Assembly: GCA_028023455.1 (NCBI GenBank)
Contig: JAQFVV010000351.1
Location: forward strand, 498,001-562,000
Reading direction: 5' to 3'
DNA from: Epiperipatus broadwayi
Lineage: Eukaryota; Onychophora; Udeonychophora; Euonychophora; Peripatidae
DNA: 64,000 nucleotides
Below the pieces are notes generated by a model that was not told where the DNA came from, did no database searches, and was given only the letters and a program-made list of their open reading frames with translations. Position numbers and translations under genes: made by a program. Below are positions 47,680 to 60,369 of the stretch, piece after piece; positions within the stretch are counted from its first letter, which is position 1, and each line of letters begins with the position of its first letter.

Positions 47680-47901
47680 TTAGGCAATATATTCTTTTTG
47701 TTCATCTTTACTTTTTTCATAGAGCAATTTATGATTGATCTCATAATGCCATTTTACTGATAATGTTCTCAATACAACTATTCCAAAATATAAAACACAT
47801 ACTACACTGATGCCTTTGTTAAACATTCCATATTCATCAGTCCTCCAATTCTGAAATTCTCTACTGCTTGATAATTTTTGTTTTTTATTTTCACTAGTCA
47901 T
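47680..47901 (-). pseudogene. hAT transposase N-terminus with damaged BED finger
   Basis: Starts MTSENKKQKLSSSREFQNWRT and goes on to DEYGMFNKGISVVCVLYFG, then LSVKWHYEINHK. In relatives this is K-RK----R-F---WT--Y-F----G-PVCLIC-----------L-RHYETKHK, a CC-HH BED zinc finger. Here the second cysteine is lost (C-L-Y-F instead of C-L-I-C), while the H-----H pair (HYEINH) remains. The start methionine is plausible, being followed by a basic segment as in relatives. Confidence 0.8.
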
Positions 47902-48449
47902 ATTAATATAATGGTAACAAATTTATTTAAGAGAAAATTTAAATGAGCTTTAATAATTTTATAAATAAAATATTTATCATTTCACTTTTACAGCAAAACT
48001 TCAAGCAAAAAAAATGTCAGTCTTACACATTTCTTTCCTTTGTTCGTGATTTCGATTACATTAAAAAAATGAATGGTGTCAACATGTTTAGGTGGAAAAA
48101 AAATAGGACAGAAAACCATTTGATTATTTTTACTTTAGATTTGAAAAAACTTACTTTGAAGAGTAATAAAATATTTTACTGAGTTTACTTTCTAGTTTTA
48201 TTGGAGTCATTTGACAGGTTTATAGAATATGATACCACAATATACCTACCACTTTATTTGAATTAAAATATCATAATTTACTGTTTTTAATCAGAGTTCA
48301 ATTGTAAATTAAATTTTAGTATACTATATTTATTTTATGTTTTGTTTACAGTAAATTTTTATTAGTACAGATTTTTGCAACAAAAAGATATTGAAGAAAA
48401 TAATGTTATATAAATCTCTGGCATGCATGCCATAGGTTCACCATCACTG

Positions 48450-48457
48450 GTATAGGT
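48450..48457. repeat. hAT target-site duplication, right
   Basis: GTATAGGT, identical to 45679-45686. Confidence 0.92.
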
Positions 48458-48880
48458 AATTGTACTGGACCAGACTTGTGGAAAGGTTAATTCTTGTTTC
48501 TTTATAGTAAGTTTTAAAGCAATTTAAATATTTACATGCAATTTTGTACATTACTGGGTGTGCAGGCTCTCTAATTATTTTATCTTTGAAGTTGGTTAAC
48601 AATTTATTTAATAATGGAGACAACTGAAAATTGATGTAGTATTTATTGGTACATTTTTTTTTGCATGATTTTATAAGATTGGAGATTTACAGGGTGCATA
48701 AATTTGCTTAAAAATTAGCTATTATTGAATTCATTTTTTTAGGATTATATCTTCAATTAACTAGATTTTTCATGTATAATTCTTATGGTTTTTTTTTTTC
48801 CAATGTGCTTTGAACTTGCATAATTTCAAGTTTCTGTGGAGAAAGTCTTTCAGTCCCATGTATTTATGGGACCAAGGGGT
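48458..48880 (-). pseudogene. Penelope-like element, RT-to-GIY-YIG connector
   Basis: Minus-strand reading gives LNKLLTNFKDKII, then HPVMYKIACKYLNCF and TYYKETRINLSTSLVQYN, ending at the hAT target site. HPVMYKIACK and YYKETR correspond to G-YKIPCK and YYIGET-R, the GIY and YIG halves of the nuclease active site. Upstream, toward 48880, stops interrupt the connector. Confidence 0.72.
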
Positions 48881-49640
48881 TATTGAATTCAGTGTATGAT
48901 GCCTATTACATTTAAGGACTTCACTTCTATCTTTTCAGACTTTGAATGTTTAAGTCTAAAAATTTAATATTATGATGTTCATCTTCTATCTTCATAATCC
49001 ATACCAAGGAATTCATTAAAGCTAACTCTAGATAAATTTGATCAATTGTTCTTTCATCTGAACACAGTACTGTATCATCCACATATATTCAATATGAAAT
49101 TGTTTTGGCAGACTCTTGTATTCTGGAAGAATTAGGTTTCATATTTAGACAAATACAAGCTTCAGATCATTGCACTAAATGATATCCCCATTGACCATCT
49201 ATGATTCATTTTATATATTTTGTTACTTATCATTGCAACTATCTCTTCACTAATCCAATTTAGTGTTTCTATGATAAATTTTTTTTTTTCTGGATGTTGT
49301 AATTAAATTGCTGCAACATTTCATCCATAACTTTAATTGACTCATTAAGAGAGATAGATCCATACAATTCTTAGACATCTTCAGATGCAATTTTGTGGCT
49401 CTTATTTATTTTAAGATTTTGAATATTCTTAATACATTCGTGTGTAGATTTTACAGTGTAGAATTCTAAAACCCAGGTAATCTATAAGCCAGGATGAGAT
49501 AATTTTTGTTGTATTATAAAAATACAAGCCACCAAAGTCAATAACAGTTTAAACAGAAATTTTTCGTTGTGAAGCTTTATACTAATTCCTGGAAACAATG
49601 GCAGTTGATGGATACATTTTGTAGTATTCAGAAATTGAAA
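48881..49640 (-). pseudogene. Penelope-like reverse transcriptase
   Basis: Minus-strand blocks in order: LEFYTVKSTHECIKNIQNLK, SHKIASEDV-ELYGSI (the DV--LYTSI motif A region), LNESIKVMDEML, WSMGISFS (where QT-G--MGSP is expected), IYVDDTVLCSDERTIDQIYL with the catalytic YVDD at about 49074-49085, and NIKFLDLNIQSL (the I-FLD--I block). This motif order is specific to Penelope-like RTs. Frames shift between blocks. The 5' half of the element is absent. With the GIY-YIG part it makes one element interrupted by the hAT. Confidence 0.83.
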
Positions 49641-51070
49641 GTACTTTATATCATTTTTTTAAGAAAATCAATTATTTTTAATTGTACTTAAGATATATTT
49701 TAACAAATATTGTGTATAATTAATTACAAAAGTATATTTACAGACTTATTGTGCACTTGATAAATAATCAGAATGTTATAAAAGTATATTCTGTAAATAT
49801 TTTTACAAATTTTAATAGAAATTTAAGCAATATTCATTTTAATTATCTGCGCATATTTAAAAAGTAATGGGAGATAATATAAAATAAAAGTTGCCATACA
49901 TTTATTTTAACAAATAACAATATTAAAAGCAATAAAATTTATTGTAGTATTAAATTGCTTTTTTTTTTCGCTAAATGAAAAGTATAATTATTATGAATAA
50001 AATGTATCCACTACTTTTTAAAAATGCAATGTAATCAAAAAGATTCATATCAATTTCATGTAATATCTGAAAAACTTGTATATAAAAGTTAGCAAATAAT
50101 TAATTTTAAATATTTTTATCGATTTATAATATTAGACATAATATAAAACTGACTATAATTTCAACTAATTATTGTGAAAAATAGTAAAAAAATAATATAT
50201 TTTTGTAATCACTATTAATAAATTTAATATAAACATACATATACATATAAATCAATTTTTATATTTTCCTGTAAGAATAATAATAAGGCCAAAGCTATTA
50301 TAACGAAATCTGCACACAGTTTAATAAATTATAGTTTTAGAAACTCAACAAGTAATTTATAATGTATATTATGAAAAGTGATTTAATTTTTATTAATAAT
50401 TGTAAGGAATATACATATAAAATAAATAGAATTTTCATTGCATATAAAACTAAAGAACACTGATATAAATAAGTATAAGAATCAAAGCATTGAAGTATTC
50501 TTTATTATGGTCACTGTGAAATAAGATATTAGATGCTATGTAGAAGTCATCTTGGACACATTCAAATGAATCTTAATCATTAATTGAAACAATTTTTTTA
50601 AGTATCATTTAACCATAATCAAAAATATCCAGAATCTTGGTTTATTTAGAACATATTTTATGTGCTTTGCTTCATACTGTGAATAATATAATACATAATT
50701 ACTGATATTTAAAGTCAATAAATTTGGAAGAAGATAATGAAGACAATCATAACTGAATACTATATAGATCAGATAGGGTTTGTAATTATTGTGAAATTAA
50801 AAAAGACAAGTAAAACTAAAGCAGTGAAAGGAGGCTGAGACTACCAACAGCTTAAAAGTAAGAATTGGCTAAAAAGTTATAAAGGAATTGGTGATTTTAT
50901 TAAGTATTAACTTGTGGGTTGATAACAGAAATGATAAAAGTATTAACAGGAAAATTGCAATGGATAAACACTTTTAATAAGGCATTTAAGTTAATCTGTA
51001 GCACTTTAAAATAATAATTAAAAAAAGTGTTTTGATTGGAATATTGTTTTATATAGAGCAGGAAAATAGA
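49641..51070. other. AT-rich, no gene seen
   Basis: No recognisable feature on either strand. Confidence 0.5.
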
Positions 51071-51298
51071 TAAATATCACATGATCACCATCTCTTATGC
51101 TAGCACATAACTGCTATTGGACAGGCAAAACTCTCCATACAGTAATGCCACCCTGTGTCAACTTGGGTAATCAATGGATAGTCTGGGGATATTGGATGAG
51201 TAGGCACTAGATGGGGATTTTATGCACAAGCCTTCTGGCATCCATTGATTACTCTGGTTGGCACAGGGTAGCACTACTGTATGGAGAGTTTTGCCTGT
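51071..51298. mobile_element. Foldback element with ACAGGCAAAACTCTCC ends
   Basis: Bases 51121-51178 (ACAGGCAAAACTCTCCATAC onward to ATCAATGGA) are an inverted copy of 51298-51229. The right arm continues in the same sense as the start of the element at 61.4 kb (CCAGAAGGCTT, ATCTAGTGCCTACTCA, CAATATCCCCAGACT). Just left, 51076-51115 resembles the 3' end of that other element (ATCACATGATCACCATCTCT). It is thus a rearranged, partly head-to-tail relative of the 61-kb element. Non-coding. Confidence 0.75.
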
Positions 51299-51387
51299 TT
51301 AAAAAGAAAAATATTGGAAGGGGTAAACATGGAGACTTATAAAAGAATTGAGAAGGAAAATTGAGAAACAAATTTAATATATATATA

Positions 51388-51570
51388 AGGGGTGACTCAA
51401 AACTAATTGGAATATTGGAATAAAAAATTGTATATTTTTCTTGTTGCAAATTAAATCATCATAAAAAGTATAATCTCTTTAATGTAATGACTCAGTTTAA
51501 ACCTATTTGTCACTTTTCAGAGTGATGCATTTTAACTCTTCTGTACTCTGATAGATTTTTTTATTGTCAC
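51388..51570 (-). mobile_element. Possible mariner end fragment
   Basis: GGGGTGACTCAAAACTAATTGG at 51389 with AAAATTGTATATTT following looks like a mariner terminus. GTCACTTTTCAGAGTGATGCA near 51507 resembles the corresponding part of the mariner relic at 16.8 kb (GTTACTTTTCAGAGTAGTCCA). The match is short and no protein can be read. Confidence 0.35.
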
Positions 51571-54500
51571 TAGATTTAAGCATTCAACTTTCACTTTGAT
51601 ATTAAACCATTATTATTTATCAGAATATAATAAATTTGACCTCATTAAATAGATATTTTGGTTTAGAAATGAAATAAATTTTAAAAAATCACATATGATT
51701 GCTGGAATTATTTTAAAAAGTTATATTTTAGTGAAAACAAAATGCTGTCACATTATCAAATTTCAGGTGGAGATGATTCAATTTACAAAATGAATGAAAT
51801 CTTATTTGTTTTATATTTGATTTAAAAATCTGAACATTTTTAATAACTACTAAATCTATCAATTTATGTTTTAAAAATTTAGAATTTTTTTTTGTAATTT
51901 TTATGATATCACTAAATATTATAATCAATATGTTGAGTGATCTCATTCCTAAAAAGCTGAGTTTTCCCACAACCATAATCTCTATAGTAACAATATTCAG
52001 AAAAAAAATAATCCAGACAAAATTTAGAAAAATGTAAAATAATAATATTATTAAACAAACTATAACAACTTTGCTCTGCAATATGATAACCAAACTGTAA
52101 AAATAGTTACTTTAGATCTTATAGGGTTTTGAATTAATTTAAGAAAAATCTCTATTATAATTTAAGAAATCTAATAAAATATAATATGTATTATTAAAAT
52201 ACTCAGAAATCATCTCTTATGATGATAATACTAACCTTTAATACTATAAATATAGTACAACTATGCTTATAATGCAATATTTAAATAAAGTTTACTGTTT
52301 TCTTTAATAAAATAATTGGCATATGGGTATACAAATATAGCTCTTCTTACACATCTTAATAATAAGTTCTGTATTTGAATGCAAAAGTAAGTCAAATCAT
52401 ATTATTATTAATTGTTACCAAATTTTAAATACATAAAAGTAATTTCTTAAATTTACTATAACATAAAACATATGTGATGATTAAATTTAAATTGGCACTC
52501 TTGTGTATGATCCCATAAATTTTGCTTTCTTTGAAAGCTTCTATGAAGCAATTGTAATTCACGAACCAATTGTCATATATACCTTAATAAAACCATTATC
52601 TTCATAAATCATTTTCATTAATATAAGAAATATTTCTAAATAAAATAACTTATTATCAGTGTGCAATTTAAATATAATGTAAATATTGAGTCAAATTAAG
52701 ATCTGTGAAGATGGCAAATAGAAATAAAAAAACATAAATAATGGCAAACAACCAAACTTTAAGTTTCACAAAAATTAATAATTTATTATAAAGACAAATT
52801 TTCATAATTTATATATAAAAAACACTATTAAAGTTTTATTTACAACATATGAAACATAAGACTTTTCCAATAAGACAACTGTTACACATTTTATTAAAAC
52901 AAATTTAAAATTACAATATTTTTTTTTACACAAAATTGACAACAAATTATATTGCTAATCAATTAATTTCAACAATTAAGTTTTCTTTATCCTTTCCAAA
53001 AAAACAATACAAATATTTTCTACACCATAATATTTTCTAGTGGGTAAATACTTTTTGACTAAAACTGCACAATTATAAGTTACACTTTACTTTAGTTATA
53101 TTAATATAAGCAATATAAAATACTACTATAACAGTATATAATTTAGAACTAGCCATTAATATTGGTTAAAAGCATATTTTATTTTTTATAGAAAATACAT
53201 AATTCCTTCTTTTAATGAATATGCATATAGGTTTTAACTAACTATTAACTATTTGATAATAATGAAGCTTTTCAGAAATATATTATTTTTGAAAGAATCT
53301 CCAATACACAAATAAATTTCAATATTTTGAAATAAATAACAACTTAAGTCATGCTTAAAATAGTTGTAAATTTCAAATTAATGTATTTAAAACTAATGTA
53401 TTATAATTATTCCACTTATATATTTTTTAAATAGTAATTATAAACTATCCTCTAATTACCAATTTATAATTTAATTGACTGTCTTTATTGCTATGAGGAT
53501 TATTTGGTAAAGTCACAATTATTTCACTTTTATATTCAAATTATCATTAAAGCTACTTATGTGTAATGCTAAGGAACATTCATAGTATTCCTGACCTTAG
53601 ATACATAGAGGGTATAAGTCCTAGGTTTTGAAACTATGCACCGATAGATAAATTTATGTGGATGGGATACCTTTAATGAAGACTTCAACATATAATTGCT
53701 AAATTAAGTGCGATGTCTGTAATTGGATTTTTCTCATAAAGACTTTTGAATAACTAGAAATAGAAAGCTTATGGGAATTATATCACAATGGCCAAATCTG
53801 TTCACATGACTAGAAAACCTATGTTTACCCTATGACTTATTTTATGTGCTATGGGAATAAAACATAAAAGAAAGCTGAACACTCATATAAACCATCAATT
53901 ACATTTTTGACAAAAAATCCTTAAGTTTAAAATACTATAAATACACCTAAGCAATAAACTACAAATATGATATGAAGGTAACCTTTTAAACAACAGCAAA
54001 GATATAACTGGAAATAACATATAAAATTCCACCACAAAAAATAAATAGATGCTTAATAGCAGAACTATATAGTCACTCCTAATTTAATTATAATTCACTA
54101 ATGATCTGATGATGACAATAGCATACACATAGCAATAAAGTACACCTATAAATAAGTGTTTTATAAAACAATTTACCATCTAACATATATGCAATCATGA
54201 TTGTGCCAATAACCAACTCTAAGATATATCACTCATTCCAATGCAAATATTCTTTATAAATTTCAAACGGCAATTAATGTGATATGAGAAATAATTTTTC
54301 AGAACAAAACACTTTAAGTTGTTTTATCTTTAAGTTCTGAAATAATATTAACTGACATAAGCGTATAAAACAATTATAATAAATATAATATTCTAAATAA
54401 ATAATTAATTTACCAAAATGTTATGACTTAATAACATTTATCCAGCGAAGTTCCATTGAAACATCAAAATGAAATTATTTACCATACCTTAAATATATAT

Positions 54501-56370
54501 ATATGCTATATTATTTTATACCCACACATAATGCACTTTAATATTCAACATGACAAATATTAAACACAATATATTTTTTTAAAACAATGATTTAAATTTA
54601 AAAGAGAAAAAATGAAAATAAAAAAAGAAGTTAATTTTCATGTTTACCAACACATCTCCAATGATGGATTTAAACAATCAGTTTTTTTAATGAAAGTTTT
54701 TTCCATATCACTCATTGTTCTGAAAATAAACTTTAATGTAACAACAGATAAATCCCAATACTGAATTCAGCAAAAGTCTATTCTCAAAAGTTTAATTCTT
54801 TCATTTATAAGTGATTTTAATTTAAAAGAATTGATTTGTATTTAATACTTAATAAATAGTAAATAAATATGGGAAATAATTTTGTTATATAATGTTAGTG
54901 TAATAATATTTAGTTTATTAAATAATTATATTAAAAATATTTTATTACAAGTTCAAATATTATACAAGTTAAATTGCTATTTTAAAAATATTTTCTTTTT
55001 CTTTTTTTCTGGCATTCTTTAAGTCTAAAAATAGAACTTAAAGTTAGTGATTGGAAATTGATTTTATTGAATGATTGATTTCTGCACAGTCATCTGATCA
55101 ATTGGAATTAGCTATATAAGAGAGAGACAATAGGGTTGTGTGCGCATGGAAATTATTAAGAAACTGATAAAAATTTAAAAAGAAAAGTTAATATTTTTGT
55201 TTAAAAATGTGTTTAAAAGTGTATCTTTATTTAAATTAACATCAATATGAAATAAAATAAATAAATAACCAGTCAACTCTCTATGGGAGGAGAAAAAGTC
55301 CACATTGGTCATACTTATCATAACAATTGGAAAAAAGAACAATGCATAGAATGGCTTTCACAAATATTTATGGAAAAAAGATTAACCATACTGAAACAAC
55401 AGACAATGCAATGGTGTATTATATAAGAATTTGTTTATTGTTTATAAAAATATTTTTGTTTGCTTACAAACTTTTGCATTATTCTAAAATGACTTAGTGT
55501 TAAATTTCCTGAATTGAACTATTTAATATTCTACTTAATATTTTAAGTTTGGAACTATTATTATTAATCATTTATACATGTTACTGTCATAATGTTTTCA
55601 ATGACTTATAAAATGAGAAATATTGGAACTTCAATTACCAATTTATGCATCTAATATGCCATGAGATTTATGATGGTATGGCTGAAATATAAATTAAATT
55701 TAAATCAATGTTTATTATACTTGTATATCAGTCTGTTTTACAAAAAGAAAAAAATGCTTAACTGAAGTTACTACTTATATCTAAAACTTAAATTACTAAT
55801 CTATATGTATAACATGCTATAATTACCTATAATGAGACACATTTTGGTTTGACCTATCTATTGTAATAATCTATAATTGTGCTTCCAAAAATTAAAGGGA
55901 AAAAAGTCTGAAAACTCATATTAAGTCATATACACATATAAATAAAATATTTTATGAATTAACTCAGCTGCTGCAGTAAATTTGTGTTTTATCAAGAATA
56001 TGTTTTATCCAGAAACTACCTAAAAGAAAGTGATAGATGCTGAGAATGAAAAATAAAGTAATGGAATTAAATGGGGAGGATTTATTTATGATAATTTTTT
56101 ATCTAGTATTAAATTAAATAATAATTTTATATTATGAACATAGATTATGGGTTCTCTGCATCAATTACTGATTTATTTCCAGTCAGATATAAATGAGAAA
56201 TGTATGTAATATTTTCTGTAGTTACCACTCGAGATCAGATATTTATAATAAAGTTGTGGAAGAAAGTTGTCTCATTATTATGAATTTTATAATAAATTTA
56301 TCATGAAATATTTGCATGACTAATGCTAGGTTTGAAATTAAGACCACATAGATTGAATGATTTTATCAAT
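51571..56370. other. 4.8 kb AT-rich, no gene seen
   Basis: Only AT-rich sequence with short homopolymer and TA runs. The minus-strand frame 51728-52093 is hydrophobic (Ile, Phe, Leu-rich), as expected from AT-rich chance frames. No element or RNA was recognised. Confidence 0.5.
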
Positions 56371-56374
56371 ATTA

Positions 56375-56496
56375 TTGTTATTATTATTATTATTTTTTTA
56401 AAGTGTCATAGCATCGGCCGGGACGCGAACCCGCAACCCGGGCAACTGCCTGCAAGTGCAAGGCAGTCGCGCTGACCTCTCGACCACCAATACAAG
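56375..56496 (-). mobile_element. tRNA-derived SINE
   Basis: A GC-rich island in AT-rich DNA. On the minus strand it reads TTGGTGGTCGAGAGGTCAGC, with A box TGGTCGAGAGG, then a stem-forming GCCTTGCACTTGCAGGC, then GCGGGTTCGCGTCCCGGC, with B box GGTTCGCGTCC. It ends in an A-rich, AATAAT tail. The A and B boxes form an internal RNA polymerase III promoter. The anticodon arm does not fold with a standard 7-base loop, so it is a SINE or tRNA pseudogene rather than a functional tRNA. ATTATTATTTTT-like sequence on both sides may be a target duplication. Confidence 0.75.
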
Positions 56497-56794
56497 ACAT
56501 TATTATTTTTTTTGAGAGACAATTTAATTACTTTCTCCAGTATCTTCTATAGTTCTAAATATGGCTAATGATGATGATCTCTGGTGGGCATTACAATTTA
56601 TAGCTGTAATTTGGTGCCCGGGTATATTTGATCCTAAAACTAGTATAAAATTCAATTGACTAGCTACTTGAAATAAATGAGAGTTTGTTGAGGTTAAATA
56701 AGTTAAAGATTGGGCAGAGAAAGTTGAGGTTACAATATATATATATATGTGTGTGTAATTATTATATAAATACAGTAATCAGATATATATTAAA

Positions 56795-57205
56795 ATTTTA
56801 TCCATTTAGTAGTGTTTTCGACTATCCTTGTAGTCTTTGTCAACTAACACTTTGAAAGGCTAACCTTCCACAATCATGATCTTAACATTTGCTACTTGCC
56901 TGATAATTAAGTCATGTTTGTATTTGTATATTAGCGTAGCTTTTTTTATTTTTATTTTGTTATTTTTTTCAATTTGCAATATTTTAACGTTGTAATTGAA
57001 GTTGAAACCATAAATACATGAATTATTGTGGTCATGAAAAATGGATGCTGAAATATTATTATCTACTTTGCAATTTTGATTCAATTTCTGAACTCTTTTT
57101 AACAACAGCAAGTGCATTTTAGTTCTTTTTTCCAATGTACATCTCGATAGATCTATATATCCACTACCACACCTACTTATCCATTTACAAATGATACAAC
57201 TTTTA
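56795..57205 (-). pseudogene. Penelope-like GIY-YIG fragment, inverted arm
   Basis: The minus-strand stretch encodes KMHLLLLKRVQKLNQNCKVD, SIFHDHNNSCIYGFNF, VKILQIEKN and KKATLIYKYKHDLI. It is an inverted copy of 57600-57998. The S-F-DH...N-KIL--E......KEA--IYKY pattern is the C-terminal half of the GIY-YIG domain of Penelope-like elements. It is 5'-truncated and has an ORF of 91 codons (56860-57135). Confidence 0.78.
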
Positions 57206-57998
57206 TTAACTAAATCGGAAGTGCCAATATTATATAAAATGGCAACTTTGAAGTCTTTCTTAATTTATAATAGTCTTTGCACATATTTATCCAATAAAGA
57301 CAAAAATATTAAAATATTTTCAAATGAATTGTTAAATGTTGGTTACAATTGTAATCATATATATAATATTATTAAAGATTTTAATACAAGATATAAAAAT
57401 AAAAGTTTTAATAATAATATTGATACTCTTGCTAATAAAAAAAAAAAAATCCGATATCAATACCATCCATTTTGAATAATCAAGTAAATTTTATAAGGAA
57501 GATTTATAAAGATATATGTGATATTGCAGTTGACACACCTCCTACATTAAACAAATTAATAAATAATTCTAAGGATAAAACCTTTTATAAATAAAAACTG
57601 TATCATTTATAAATGGATATGTAAGTGTGGTAGTGGATTTACAAGTGAATCGAGATGTATATTGAAAAAAGAAACTAAAGAGCACGTGCTATTGTTAAAA
57701 AGAGTTCAGAAATCGAATCAAAATTACAAAGTAGATAATAATGTTTAGCATCCGTTTTTCACAACACAATAATTCATGTATTTATGATTTTAACTTCAAT
57801 TACAACAACATTAAAATATTGCAAATTGAAAAAAATAACAACAAAATAAAAATAAAAGAAGCTATGCTAATATACAAATACAAACATGACTTAATTAAAA
57901 GACAAGCAGCAAACATTAAGATCATGGAAGGTTAGCCTTTCAAAGTTTTAGTTGACAAAGACTACGAGGATAGTCAAAAACACTACTAAGTGGATAAA
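57206..57998 (+). pseudogene. Penelope-like element, RT connector and GIY-YIG
   Basis: The open stretch 57191-57475 has FLIYNSLCTYLSNKDKNIKI, FSNELLNVGYNCNHIYNIIK and YQYHPF, the L---GY----I---I......PF connector after the RT. Then comes a frame with DTPPTLNKLINNSKDKTF. Then YKWICKCGSGFTSESRC, where C-CG-FYIG-T-R is expected, so the YIG part is altered to FTS. Then KEHVLLLKRVQKSN and, at 57741-57935, the same S-F..HNNSCIYDFNF..IKILQIEKN block as in the inverted arm. Several shifts. The RT core is absent. Confidence 0.8.
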
Positions 57999-58102
57999 AT
58001 TTTTAAAATATATCTGATTACTGTATTTATAAATATTTAATTATATAATTACATATATTGCTTTGAAAAAGTACAGACATTGAATTATAATATTACTACA
58101 TA

Positions 58103-58435
<333 letters not shown>

Positions 58436-59370
58436 ATAGTTGGTGATAATCATTAATGTCTTTATATGGGGAGTTAGTTACTTCTATTTTGATTATGTGT
58501 ATATATTAAAATGAAGATTTTCACATGCTACAAATGTAAATGAAGTATTATCTGGACACATCTCTGCATAATTAATTGCAGTAAAAATATATACCAATGT
58601 TTTTGCCAGATCACATTGGCATAAATAAATTATACATAGATGTACATAAATAATACTTCATTTATATATATTGTAACCTGGATCGCTAAGTACACCTACA
58701 ATAATTAAGCAATACCTGGTCACAACAGTAACACGATTAGTAGCTTAATGATAAAGTATCATAAGCGTACTGAGGGACATTATCAGTTTGAAGCCTTTTG
58801 TCAATAATATTAACTCCACACAGTAATATTTACTGTTCATCATATGGTTATAACCCATAATATCAAAAGTGGCTAGAATATTTATTAGTTCTGGATAGAT
58901 ATATTAGTAAAAACCCAGACAGTGCCTCTATTATATCCTTTGAAGAAATCCTGTTAGTACTGGATCATGAAACTGGCTAGTAATATTACACTATTTAGTT
59001 CATTTGATGAAATGCATAAATAAAAAGTGAATAAAGCCAAAATGGATATAGCAATAACAATAACATTTATTCCAGTAGTAACATACAAACTGTCTTTATA
59101 TTTTCTCTAACAATTGTTGTTATAGCCTTTGACAAGGAATCTGCGTCGCTAGGTAACAATAATATTACATTATCTTTTCTTTTAAATTAAGTAAATACAC
59201 ATACAAAATAATATATAATAAATAAAAATTTATGTAACATTACAATATTAGCCAAAAAACAAAATTTTACAAAAATTCTTTCACAACCATGGTTTCATCT
59301 ATTAACAAATAGATTTTTTCATGTGAAATTCAACAAAAAATATGTAACATATATATACAAAACAAAATAA
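58436..59370. other. Unrecognised, slightly GC-richer segment
   Basis: The stretch 58670-59160 is less AT-rich than its neighbours (for example GTAACCTGGATCGCTAAG, GGAATCTGCGTCGCTAGG). I see no reading frame, terminal repeat or family. The shared TCGCTAAG/TCGCTAGG words about 460 bp apart may mark ends of an unknown repeat. Confidence 0.3.
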
Positions 59371-59374
59371 CCTT

Positions 59375-59670
59375 TCCATAATTTACTTCAAAAATGAACT
59401 TCCTTTAACATCAAAGGATGTCTTAATAAAATTGATGGCCTCAGATTCAAAAAGTTTTATCATCAAAGTTTCTTTTATTCTTCTTTTAAATTTGCTCCCT
59501 TCACAAAAGATAATTTCTACATTGTCAAATAATATTATATGACCTGTATTCAGTTCATGATATAAAAAACTGAGTTATCATATCTATTTTTAACTCTACT
59601 TCTCTGAACTTTAACTTTTTCATAAATTTTATGGCATCTGCAAGGAATAGTCCAGTAATAGAATTGCTAT
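59375..59670 (-). pseudogene. Penelope-like GIY-YIG fragment, single copy
   Basis: Minus-strand reading: IPCRCHKIYEKVKVQRSRVK and NRYDNSVFY, then, after a one-base shift, YHELNTGHIILFDNVEIIFC, KFKRRIKETLMIKLF and ESEAINFIKTSFDVKGS. This is the C-terminal part of a Penelope GIY-YIG endonuclease, open over its last 55 codons or so. It is the same subfamily as the 15.5-16.2 kb foldback, and a useful reference for reading that one. Similarity to the foldback's outer arm continues to about 59240 as 3' noncoding sequence. Confidence 0.8.
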
Positions 59671-60369
59671 TAATAGACAGTTTTAAACTATATTTCAAAA
59701 GAGTCAGTCACTTGATAGATTTGGTCATCTTATTTAATTTAAAGAACAAAATTGTGATTTTATTATAATTTAAAATTAGCAAATTATAAAAATATTTTTT
59801 CATGACACAATGCTTGAATTGTTAAAATAATCTTAAGATGTAATATTGATAATAAAAAACAAATCAAGGAATAATCAATTATTTAATCTATTTATTCATT
59901 TTTAGAAAAAGTTAACATAAGTTTGACTATAAAGTAAAAAAAATCAATGATTAGACATGTAGAATTTTTAAAACATGCAAATTATTTCACTATTTATTGA
60001 AAAATTATGATATGAAAAAGAAGCTTGACTGAGTATGTATTTAAGGATACAAGAAATTCTAGAAAGAGCACTAGAAAAGATTGAGCTAAATTGATAACAT
60101 AAAAAAATACATCTGAGCATTTGAAGAGAAAACCAAAAGAAAAAGACTTGTAAAAACAATCTTTTATAATAAACAAGTCATGCATTTTGACAGATAACTA
60201 ATAATAAAGAAATATTCTAATTTCATTTTGATTTTAATATAAAACTAGATCAGCAGGTAACAATATTGAAAATAAAAATATCTTTTAGATAAATCAATCT
60301 ATAGTACTTGGTTCTATGAACAGATTCAGTAAGCAATTTTTTTCTCTCTCTATACTATTCTGATAATTG
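59671..60369. other. AT-rich, no gene seen
   Basis: No recognisable feature; the two overlapping minus-strand frames at 59968-60185 have Phe/Ser-rich chance composition. Confidence 0.5.

Larger units (their letters stand above)
45687..48449 (-). mobile_element. Buster-like hAT transposon, 2.76 kb, inactive
   Basis: Left end CAGTGGTGGCGAACC, right end inverted GGTTCACCATCACTG: the terminal inverted repeats match at 13 of 15 positions, and similarity continues into CTGTGCGTGCC / CTATGGCATGC. Perfect 8-bp target duplications flank it. Minus-strand coding relics in order: BED finger, transposase core, and hAT dimerisation domain. Multiple stops make it inactive. Inserted into a Penelope-like element. 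Confidence 0.92.

Noticed and set aside
51728-52093. 121-codon hydrophobic minus-strand frame
   Set aside because: Composition (Ile, Phe, Leu, Lys, Asn) is what AT-rich chance frames give; no motif, no neighbours.
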